Shown here: one piece after another, positions 1 through 4,925 of the stretch
Layout of the letters: every line of letters begins with the position of its first letter
How positions within the stretch are numbered: the stretch's first letter is position 1
Assembly (NCBI GenBank): GCA_007280825.1
Contig: QYQI01000023.1
Coordinates: forward strand, 1-8,849
Source of the DNA: Ignavibacteriales bacterium
Lineage (GTDB): Bacteria > Bacteroidota > Ignavibacteria > Ignavibacteriales > Melioribacteraceae
Length of the DNA stretch: 8,849 bases
Reading direction: 5' to 3'
Translations under genes and position numbers: made by a program
The notes under the pieces: generated by a model
Seen by the model: only the letters and a program-made list of their open reading frames with translations
Databases searched by the model: none
What the model was told of the DNA's origin: nothing

Positions 1-35
1 GAATTGCCTTTCCGAATAATTCTTAATTACAAAAA

Positions 36-299
36 TTATTTAGCTGCAGATAATTTATTGACGTGTTTTGTAAGAGCAGATTTTTTTCTGGCAACAGTGT
101 TTTTATGCATTCTGCCTTTTGATGCTGTTTTATCTAGAAATGCAACTGCTTCTTTCAAAGATTCCTGTGCTTTTGCCGTGTCTTTTAGGTCGAACACTTT
201 TTTAACAAGCGTTTTAATTTTTGTTAAGGCTGCTTTGTTTCTCTCTGCTCGTTTTTTTGTTGATCTAACTCTTTTTTTAGCTGATTTGTGATGCGCCAT
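36..299 (-). CDS. rpsT: 30S ribosomal protein S20
   Basis: S20 is a small helical protein that binds 16S rRNA in the 30S subunit. The 87-residue product matches the usual length of the family. It shows the typical N-terminus MAHHKSAKKRVRSTKKR, rich in Lys and Arg, and the conserved C-terminal stretch with KGRMHKNTVARKKSAL around residues 61-76. The open frame extends upstream to 347. I chose the ATG at 299 because S20 proteins begin at this MA(H/N) sequence, because AAGG lies about 9 nt upstream, and because a good promoter overlaps the extra upstream codons. The gene stands alone and is divergent from queE. No convincing terminator is visible in the 35 bases left before the window edge. Confidence 0.97.
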   Translation of the reverse strand: MAHHKSAKKRVRSTKKRAERNKAALTKIKTLVKKVFDLKDTAKAQESLKEAVAFLDKTASKGRMHKNTVARKKSALTKHVNKLSAAK

Positions 300-333
300 T
301 AATAAAACCTTATTTTGTTGAAAATCGGGTCTA

Positions 334-362
334 AATATAGCACTCAAGGTTTAACAAATCAA
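334..362 (-). promoter_or_regulatory. Probable sigma-70-type promoter of rpsT
   Basis: On the minus strand a TTGATT box (362-357) and a TATATT box (339-334) are separated by exactly 17 nt. This predicts transcription starting near 327 and a leader of about 28 nt before the rpsT ATG at 299. The -10 region also reads TATATTTA, close to the TAnnTTTG form described in Bacteroidota. The site is read by eye only. Confidence 0.55.
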
Positions 363-370
363 ACTTAGAG

Positions 371-410
371 TTGATTTACTTTTTTCTCAAACATAGTGTT
401 ATTATCTTTG
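371..410 (+). promoter_or_regulatory. Possible promoter of queE-queD
   Basis: The divergent region contains TATTAT (400-405) overlapping TATCTTTG (403-410). The second fits the Bacteroidota -7 consensus TAnnTTTG. Upstream TTGATT (371-376) is too far away for TATTAT, and no well-spaced -35 box is clear. Position relative to queE, about 30 nt before its ATG, is suitable. This is a tentative call. Confidence 0.3.
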
Positions 411-438
411 AGCACTTTAAGGATGAATTAGATCATTT

Positions 439-1077
439 ATGCTCAAGATCAACGAAATATATTACTCTATCCAAGGGGAAAGCTCTAAAGCCGGACTGCC
501 GTGCGTCTTTGTTAGATTAACGTACTGTAACCTCCGGTGCTCTTACTGCGATACCGAATATGCATTCTACGATGGGAATGAAATGACTATTGATACAATT
601 ATTGATCAAGTAAAAAAAGATAATTGCAAATTAGTTGAGATTACAGGCGGCGAACCCTTATTCCAAGATGAATGTTTTGAGTTGATGAAACAGCTTTGTG
701 ATGAAGGATTTGATGTTATGCTTGAAACCGGCGGAAGCTTACCGATTCAAAATGTAGATAAACGCGTAATGATAATTTTAGATTTGAAATGTCCATCAAG
801 TAAAATGATGAAAAAAAATCTGTACGAAAATTTGGATTATATAAAACAATCCGATGAAATAAAATTTGTAATTGGTACGCTTGAAGATTATGAATGGACA
901 AAAGAAATCATTGGCAAATATAATTTGGTTAAAAAATGTTCAATTTTATTTTCTGCAGTTTTCAGCTTACTAGAACCCGCAAAACTTGTAGAATGGATTT
1001 TAAAAGATAATTTAGAAGTACGATTTCAATTACAAGCACATAAATTTATTTGGGAACCAAGCAAAAAAGGTGTTTAA
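439..1077 (+). CDS. queE: 7-carboxy-7-deazaguanine synthase (radical SAM)
   Basis: QueE is a cytosolic radical-SAM enzyme that contracts 6-carboxy-tetrahydropterin to 7-carboxy-7-deazaguanine (CDG), the step after QueD on the way to preQ0 and queuosine in tRNA. The 212-residue protein opens with the family N-terminus INEIYYSIQGES. It has the CX3CX2C iron-sulfur motif (C30, C34, C37) and a TGGEP SAM-binding motif at 69-73. Length and motifs are normal for the family. The start at 439 puts the INE..QGE motif at residues 4-14, as in known QueE proteins. An AAGGAT upstream is rather distant (about 14 nt). The gene heads an operon with queD, and its TAA stop shares one base with the queD ATG. QueC and QueF are not in the window. 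Confidence 0.95.
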   Translation: MLKINEIYYSIQGESSKAGLPCVFVRLTYCNLRCSYCDTEYAFYDGNEMTIDTIIDQVKKDNCKLVEITGGEPLFQDECFELMKQLCDEGFDVMLETGGSLPIQNVDKRVMIILDLKCPSSKMMKKNLYENLDYIKQSDEIKFVIGTLEDYEWTKEIIGKYNLVKKCSILFSAVFSLLEPAKLVEWILKDNLEVRFQLQAHKFIWEPSKKGV

Positions 1078-1490
1078 TGAAAATTGCGAAAGAGTTTACA
1101 TGGGAGATGGGACATCGTCTTTCGTTTCATACCGGTAAGTGTAAAAATCTTCACGGACATTCCTACAAATGTATGGTTGAATTAACAGGCGATCCGGATA
1201 AAAACGGAATGGTAATGGATTATTATGATTTGAAAAAAGTAGTTGAACCGATTCTCGACGAGTTAGATCATGCCTTTATGGTTTGCAAGAAAGATACTGA
1301 AATGATTGAAGTCCTTGAGAAATTAAACTCGCGTAAAGTAGTTGTTGATTTTGAAACTACGGCAGAAAATATTTGTGTTTATTTGCTTAATAAAATTAAA
1401 TCAGCAAAATTTCCACAAAACATTTATTCGATCAAAGTTCGTGTACTGGAAACTGAAAACAGTTATGCGCAAGAAGAAACAAAAATTTGA
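1077..1490 (+). CDS. queD: 6-carboxy-5,6,7,8-tetrahydropterin synthase
   Basis: QueD converts 7,8-dihydroneopterin triphosphate to 6-carboxytetrahydropterin, which the preceding gene product QueE uses. The 137-residue protein belongs to the PTPS/QueD fold. Zinc ligands are H13, H26 and H28 in EMGHRLSFHTGKCKNLHGHSYK-type context. The candidate catalytic Cys is C22, four residues before H26 as in known QueD. An Asp-His pair lies at D64-H65 (LDELDHAFM), and a substrate-binding Glu lies in the C-terminal VLETENSYA. The ATG overlaps the queE stop (TAATG), which indicates translational coupling. The frame is open upstream to 1050, inside queE, but that start would add nine residues before the conserved MKIAKEF and is rejected. 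Confidence 0.95.
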   Translation: MKIAKEFTWEMGHRLSFHTGKCKNLHGHSYKCMVELTGDPDKNGMVMDYYDLKKVVEPILDELDHAFMVCKKDTEMIEVLEKLNSRKVVVDFETTAENICVYLLNKIKSAKFPQNIYSIKVRVLETENSYAQEETKI

Positions 1491-1502
1491 TTTTGTGTTA
1501 CA

Positions 1503-1513
1503 TATAATATTAT
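1503..1513 (+). promoter_or_regulatory. Possible -10 box and palindromic operator of the toxin-antitoxin pair
   Basis: Between queD and the toxin gene, a perfect TATAAT (1503-1508) lies about 30 nt before the toxin ATG. It overlaps the perfect 10-bp palindrome ATAATATTAT (1504-1513). No good -35 hexamer is seen at the right distance. BrnTA-type operons are usually autoregulated through a palindromic operator at the promoter. Assigning that role here is inference, and AT-rich palindromes of this length arise easily by chance. Confidence 0.3.
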
Positions 1514-1539
1514 TAAATTAAGAGTGCAATAGGATTGTA

Positions 1540-1833
1540 ATGGAATTAGTGTTTGAATGGAATAGAGAAAAAGAGAGAATAAATTTCCAAAAACATGGTA
1601 TTACATTTAATGAAGCTAAGAGTGTTTTTTATGATCCATTAGCAAGAATTTTTGATGATGTAATTCATTCCGTAGATGAAAGTAGAGAAATCATAATAGG
1701 TCATTCGTTTACTAAAAAATTATTGCTGGTTGTTTATGTAGAGCGAAAACAAAATCAAATAAGAATCATAAGTGCAAGACAGGCAACAAAAAAAGAGAAA
1801 AAAAATTATGAAGAAAACAAGAACAAATACTGA
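1540..1833 (+). CDS. brnT: BrnT-family toxin (type II toxin-antitoxin)
   Basis: BrnT toxins are small RelE-fold ribonucleases that block translation and are neutralised by a DNA-binding antitoxin encoded just downstream. The 97-residue protein matches the whole family pattern. It has an N-terminal FEWNREKERINFQKHGITF segment (residues 5-23), EAKSVFYDPLA (25-35), the mid-domain SRE..IIGHS (48-56), the strand LLLVVYVER (61-69), and the signature IRIISARQATKKEKKNY (74-90). Length is typical. An AGGA at 1531-1534 lies 5 nt before the ATG and supports this start. The gene follows queD after 49 nt. Its last 26 nt overlap the antitoxin candidate. The catalytic residues appear complete, so nothing suggests decay. 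Confidence 0.9.
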   Translation: MELVFEWNREKERINFQKHGITFNEAKSVFYDPLARIFDDVIHSVDESREIIIGHSFTKKLLLVVYVERKQNQIRIISARQATKKEKKNYEENKNKY

Positions 1834-2044
1834 GTTAAAAGTTTCTGAAATGCTAAGCGAATATAACTTAGATTACAGTGGATCAAAACCTAATCGGTTT
1901 GCAAAAACTGAAAAACAAGTTGTAGTCCAAATTGACGAAGATGTTGCAAAAGTATTTTCTTCATCAGAAGATGTTAACAATGCGCTCCGTACACTTATTC
2001 GTATTTATCCTAAAAAAAGAAGAAAATCAAAAATCAATTCTTAA
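1808..2044 (+). CDS. Probable antitoxin partner of BrnT (atypical, degenerate RHH-like)
   Basis: This 78-residue protein has a charged N-terminus, then a segment KPNRFAKTEKQVVVQIDEDV (residues 27-46). After it come AKVFSSSEDVNNALRTLIRI and a basic tail. The pattern of one strand (QVVVQID), a short helix (EDVAKVF), a turn and a second helix (VNNALRTLIRI) suggests a short ribbon-helix-helix fold. It also resembles small proteins with a DPDVAxVFxxSExVNxALR motif that sit beside toxin genes. It is not a standard BrnA sequence. The ATG at 1808 overlaps brnT by 26 nt and follows a purine-rich AAAAGAGAAA stretch. The frame is open to 1772, but that start would lie deep inside brnT. Its stop overlaps the convergent sirtuin gene by 11 nt. 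The antitoxin role comes mainly from context. Confidence 0.7.
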   Translation: MKKTRTNTELKVSEMLSEYNLDYSGSKPNRFAKTEKQVVVQIDEDVAKVFSSSEDVNNALRTLIRIYPKKRRKSKINS

Positions 2045-2774
2045 ACTTCTTTACTTCCTCTAAAATCTTTGGTAAGATTTCTCCCGCTTTTCCAAACCAA
2101 GAATAATCAGTATAGCGTGATAATTCTGTTGGTTCAATATTAATTTCAACCAAATAAGAGCCGGCTCTCTTTGCGCTTATTGGAATATGCGCTGCGGGAT
2201 AAACAACCGCGCTTGTTCCAACAACAAAACAAATATCACTCCACTCGGCAGCTTTTTCTCCTCCGCTAAATTCATCTTGAGGTAACATCTCGCCAAACCA
2301 AACTACATCCGGACGAATAAGTCCGCCGCACTTTTTACATTTTGGTACGGTGTTAGTTGTTTCGAGTTCCGGAGAATTATAAAAAGTGTGGCACTCAATA
2401 CAGAAATTTCTTTCAATGTTTCCGTGCAATTCAAATATTTTTGTTGAACCGGCACGTCTATGCAGATTATCTATGTTTTGTGTAACGACTGATACTTCAT
2501 AAAATTTTTCTAATTCTGCAATTGCAGTATGTCCTGCATTCGGTAGAGCATTGTTAACAATATTTCTTCTATGTTGATACCATTCCCAGACCAGATCGGG
2601 ATTGCGAATGAATGCATCAAAGTTAGCAAGTTCTTCCGGTTTCATCTTGTTCCAGATTCCATCTTTACCGCGGAATGTTGAGATGCCACTCTCTGCAGAG
2701 ATTCCCGCACCTGTGAAGAACACAATTTTTTTCCCGTCTTTGAGTTTGTCTAGAAATTCTTTTTTGAAATACAT
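2034..2774 (-). CDS. cobB: NAD-dependent protein deacylase, class III sirtuin
   Basis: Sirtuins remove acyl groups from lysine side chains using NAD, giving nicotinamide and O-acyl-ADP-ribose, in the cytosol. The 246-residue protein carries GAGIS (22-26), FRG (34-36), TQNID (98-102), catalytic H117 in HGN, and four zinc cysteines C125, C128, C146 and C149. GTSAVVYPAA (186-195) follows. The Tyr-x-x-Arg pair Y66/R69 is the class III signature that binds acidic acyl groups in SIRT5 and E. coli CobB, so desuccinylase activity is predicted besides deacetylation. The ATG at 2774 gives the normal short N-terminus before the Rossmann fold, but no clear Shine-Dalgarno is seen. The gene lies 121 nt after the TPR gene, beyond two hairpins. 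Its stop overlaps the antitoxin gene on the other strand. Confidence 0.95.
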   Translation of the reverse strand: MYFKKEFLDKLKDGKKIVFFTGAGISAESGISTFRGKDGIWNKMKPEELANFDAFIRNPDLVWEWYQHRRNIVNNALPNAGHTAIAELEKFYEVSVVTQNIDNLHRRAGSTKIFELHGNIERNFCIECHTFYNSPELETTNTVPKCKKCGGLIRPDVVWFGEMLPQDEFSGGEKAAEWSDICFVVGTSAVVYPAAHIPISAKRAGSYLVEINIEPTELSRYTDYSWFGKAGEILPKILEEVKKFKN

Positions 2775-2798
2775 GATGGAAATGTTAATTCACTCTAT

Positions 2799-2814
2799 TC
2801 CCGACTTATCGGGA
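2799..2814. repeat. Short GC-rich inverted repeat (TCCCGA / TCGGGA)
   Basis: A perfect 6-bp stem, TCCCGA (2799-2804) and TCGGGA (2809-2814), encloses a 4-nt loop CTTA. It lies in the leader just upstream of the sirtuin ATG and is GC-rich in AT-rich surroundings. From memory, similar TCCCGAnnnnTCGGGA elements occur as dispersed repeats in Bacteroidota and Ignavibacteria genomes. No T-tract follows on either strand, so it is not a classic terminator. Confidence 0.5.
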
Positions 2815-2840
2815 GAAGAGTCTTATAAACAAAGGTTTTA

Positions 2841-2881
2841 GATTCTTCGCCCTCCGCCAACGGCGGAGGACTCAGAATGAC
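2841..2881. repeat. REP-like palindromic repeat element
   Basis: A perfect 8-bp GC-rich stem, CCTCCGCC (2851-2858) with GGCGGAGG (2862-2869), has a 3-nt loop AAC. An outer 5-bp stem, ATTCT (2842-2846) with AGAAT (2874-2878), flanks it across a small internal loop. The outer parts (GATTCTTCG and CTCAGAATGACA) match a widespread intergenic repeat I recall from many bacterial genomes. The element lies 15-55 nt after the TPR gene stop. It could stabilise that transcript's 3' end or separate it from the sirtuin gene, but no U-tract follows. Confidence 0.65.
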
Positions 2882-2895
2882 AATCATAAAATAAA

Positions 2896-3681
2896 TTATT
2901 CGTTCTTAATATCGTTCAAAGTTTTCTTTGCTTCGGCTAATCTCTTTTCATCTTCTTGATGCTGGAATTGACAAGTAAGTGCCTTATTCAACATCTCGCG
3001 TGCAGTTTTGTAATCATCTTCGCGGATTAATGAATTAGCATAATCAACATAGAACATCATATAGCCGGGATAAATCTCTATAGCTTTCTTGTATTCTGTA
3101 AGAGCGATTTCATTATCAGCCCAGCCAAGACCAAGTATAGCTCTTGCCGGTTTCCATTTTTCACTTGTCTTTGCGTGCGTTCTTGCTAAAACATAATGAG
3201 CAACACCCCGAATAAAATTTCCATCGTTACCTAATTGAATTGCTTTTTCAACATCAGCTCTAACGCTGTTAACAACTCCGGCAACAGAAAATACACCTTT
3301 GAACAAAGCAATCTTTCCGTTTGCGATTGCTTTACGTAAGAAACCAACAGACTGATCGGGTTTTTGTTTGATAGCTTTTTCCGCATAATCTAATGCCTTT
3401 TGAAAAACAGCAAGCTGCGCATCTTCTTGTTCGCCTGTACTTTTCGGCATCTTATCTGCAATGTCTACGTATGTGCGGGAAAGACGCCAGAGCACATCAA
3501 AATTATTTGCATCAGCTTTTTCTGCATTTTGCAGAACTTCCAGGGCTTTTTCATTATTAAATTGTTTATAATATTTTTCTGCATCTTCAACCGCTTGATC
3601 TACTGATTGAGCTATTGTTTTTGAAAATGCAACTGATAAAGCGAGGAATAGAAAAAGAATAAGCTTGTTTTGTTTTTTCAT
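2896..3681 (-). CDS. Exported TPR protein resembling the RMDN/FAM82 family
   Basis: The 261-residue product begins MKKQNK, then a hydrophobic stretch (residues 7-19) and a likely signal-peptidase site after TIA-24, so it is probably periplasmic. The mature part is helical, with TPR-like units near 33-63, 90-110, 185-206 and 210-237. The block VLWRLSRTYVDIAD (63-76), the AIQL segment and a long central insertion before the last TPRs resemble the RMDN (regulator of microtubule dynamics) family, which has bacterial relatives of unknown role. The frame is open to 3828. The ATG at 3681 is chosen because AGAGGA sits 8 nt before it and the signal peptide starts there. It follows the nuclease gene by 34 nt, suggesting one transcript. 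No catalytic motif is visible and the function is unknown. Confidence 0.85.
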   Translation of the reverse strand: MKKQNKLILFLFLALSVAFSKTIAQSVDQAVEDAEKYYKQFNNEKALEVLQNAEKADANNFDVLWRLSRTYVDIADKMPKSTGEQEDAQLAVFQKALDYAEKAIKQKPDQSVGFLRKAIANGKIALFKGVFSVAGVVNSVRADVEKAIQLGNDGNFIRGVAHYVLARTHAKTSEKWKPARAILGLGWADNEIALTEYKKAIEIYPGYMMFYVDYANSLIREDDYKTAREMLNKALTCQFQHQEDEKRLAEAKKTLNDIKNE

Positions 3682-3689
3682 GTTGCTGT

Positions 3690-3695
3690 TCCTCT
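3690..3695 (-). promoter_or_regulatory. Ribosome binding site deciding the TPR gene start
   Basis: AGAGGA on the minus strand lies 8 nt before the ATG at 3681. It favours that ATG over the upstream in-frame start at 3828, which would overlap the end of the nuclease gene by 113 nt. Confidence 0.7.
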
Positions 3696-3715
3696 GTTGG
3701 TTTAAGAATTTGTAA

Positions 3716-4681
3716 TTATGAATAATTATCTTCATCCGGTATGTATAAAGCAGTATTGGCAAGTGGAAGGAATCTAGTCCATCTTCCGCCTTTGTTTCTA
3801 TCTGCTTCGATTGCTTTCTTATATGCATTTGTTTTAGCGCTTAATTCATCTGCCTGGTAAAGTACTATTGCTTCAAGAGTGCGCGGTTCCACCGGAGATG
3901 CAAATTCCAATTTACCCTGATGACTAAGAATCAAATGGATTAATTGATCTTTCAAATCTTTGGGAAAATTTTGAATTGTTGCCGCTGCTTTTTCAACTTC
4001 TAAAGCACCAATCATAATATGCCCGATCAATTTTCCTTTGTCTGAATAATCAAAAACGGAATCGTATGTAAGTTCTTCTGTTTTACCAAAGTCATGAAGA
4101 AGTGCACCTGTAATTAAGAGATCTCTTTTTAATTCCGGATGAACAGTACACATCAATTCGCAGATTCTAATTATTTCTAAAGTGTGTTCTAACAATCCGT
4201 GAATATAAGCATGATGCCATCCTTTTCCGGCAGGAGCCTTTGAATATTTTTCAAGCTTATCATCAGTTAATATTACTTTTATTAACTGATTGAGAAACGG
4301 ATTCTTAATTGATGTTATAACTTGATCTAATTCATTAAACATTTCAGAAAGTGATCTTTGAGATTTAGGAAGAAAATCTTCGGGCTTAACATTATCACTT
4401 TCTTTTGCAGGACTAATTTTCCCGATCTTAATCTGCATTGCACCTTTAAAATCTTCTATTTGTCCCGTAACTTTTACTACGGTACCTTCTTTTAATTTTT
4501 TTGAATATTCCTCAGCATTATCCCAAACTTTTGATGGGAGAGCCAAAGACTTATCGCGCAGTTCAAGATTTAGAAATAGTTTACCATTGACGGAAGTTTT
4601 GACTTCACTTTTGGTGACAATAAGAAACATTGTAAAATCATCACCGATGGATAAATCATTAAGTTCTTTTTGATCAAGCAT
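3716..4681 (-). CDS. yhaM: OB-fold/HD-domain 3'-5' exoribonuclease, YhaM-like
   Basis: YhaM-type enzymes are cytosolic, metal-dependent 3'-to-5' exoribonucleases built from an N-terminal OB fold that binds nucleic acid and a C-terminal HD domain. This 321-residue protein fits in length and order. The OB fold spans about residues 12-90 (KLFLNLELRDKS, VWDNAEEY, VVKVTGQIEDFKGAMQIKI). The HD domain spans about 155-290, with metal ligands H166 (GLLEHTLEI), H196-D197 (ALLHDFGK), H221 and H254 (SHQGKLEF), and D278 (ADELSAK). The key residues appear intact. The single in-frame ATG at 4681 gives a natural N-terminus but has no evident Shine-Dalgarno. The TPR gene follows after 34 nt. A paralogous HD phosphohydrolase activity cannot be excluded. 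Confidence 0.88.
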   Translation of the reverse strand: MLDQKELNDLSIGDDFTMFLIVTKSEVKTSVNGKLFLNLELRDKSLALPSKVWDNAEEYSKKLKEGTVVKVTGQIEDFKGAMQIKIGKISPAKESDNVKPEDFLPKSQRSLSEMFNELDQVITSIKNPFLNQLIKVILTDDKLEKYSKAPAGKGWHHAYIHGLLEHTLEIIRICELMCTVHPELKRDLLITGALLHDFGKTEELTYDSVFDYSDKGKLIGHIMIGALEVEKAAATIQNFPKDLKDQLIHLILSHQGKLEFASPVEPRTLEAIVLYQADELSAKTNAYKKAIEADRNKGGRWTRFLPLANTALYIPDEDNYS

Positions 4682-4766
4682 AATACATCATAAAATGGGT
4701 ATGTAAATGTGATTCAATTTACTAAAAAATAATCTGATCTGCTTGAAGCATGTAATGATGGAAGAA
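4682..4766. other. Short intergenic gap before the nuclease gene
   Basis: These 85 AT-rich bases separate the small ORF from the YhaM-like gene. On the minus strand a TATGAT lies close to the ATG, with TTGAAT 19 nt before it, but the spacing is poor. A 5-bp stem GTAAT/ATTAC with a 9-nt loop (4752-4770) sits at the small ORF stop. Neither is strong enough to call a promoter or terminator. Confidence 0.4.
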
Positions 4767-4925
4767 TTACTTTTCAAGAATTTTGAAACCGCTTTCTTTC
4801 GGCAGTAGTACCATAATCGAGCGATGTATTAGATCAATAGAGACTGCAAGCCATTTATCTTCTTGTGTTCCTGTTACAACTCCAATAACGCTATTCGAGT
4901 ATAAGAAAATTCTTAGTATAAACAT
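4767..4925 (-). CDS. Small ORF of 52 codons overlapping the hybrid kinase 3' end
   Basis: I do not recognise this product. The frame starts with an ATG whose 13 nt ATGTTTATACTAA overlap the end of the hybrid kinase gene, then runs to TAA at 4767. The peptide has a hydrophobic N-terminus (MFILRIFLYSNSVIGVV), then TGTQEDKWLAVSIDLIH, and ends LLPKESGFKILEK. The composition looks protein-like, with alternating strand-type residues. A stop codon 24 nt upstream leaves this ATG as the first possible start. AAGAGA abuts the ATG, too close for a normal ribosome site, so translation would rely on coupling to the kinase. It could equally be the remnant of a longer gene or a chance frame. Confidence 0.35.
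   Translation of the reverse strand: MFILRIFLYSNSVIGVVTGTQEDKWLAVSIDLIHRSIMVLLPKESGFKILEK

Noticed and set aside
1..35. AT-only inverted repeat after the rpsT stop as a terminator
   Set aside because: The stem AATAATT/AATTATT has no GC pairs and a 12-nt loop, so it is too weak to call.
4..291. A 95-codon plus-strand frame with hydrophobic residues
   Set aside because: It is the antisense shadow of rpsT, whose Lys/Arg codons read as Phe/Leu/Ala-rich sequence on the other strand.
1479..1497. Possible terminator hairpin ACAAAA/TTTTGT at the queD stop
   Set aside because: The short AT-rich stem has a bulge and no T-run, and it overlaps coding sequence.
1772..1807. Upstream start for the antitoxin candidate
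   Set aside because: It would deepen the overlap with brnT to 62 nt and add a Lys/Gln-rich leader. The ATG at 1808 gives the normal overlapping arrangement.
2602..2841. A 79-codon plus-strand frame across the sirtuin start
   Set aside because: It is antisense to well-supported sirtuin coding sequence and shows no recognisable protein features.
3682..3828. N-terminal extension of the TPR protein
   Set aside because: It overlaps the nuclease gene, masks the signal peptide and ignores the good AGAGGA site before 3681.
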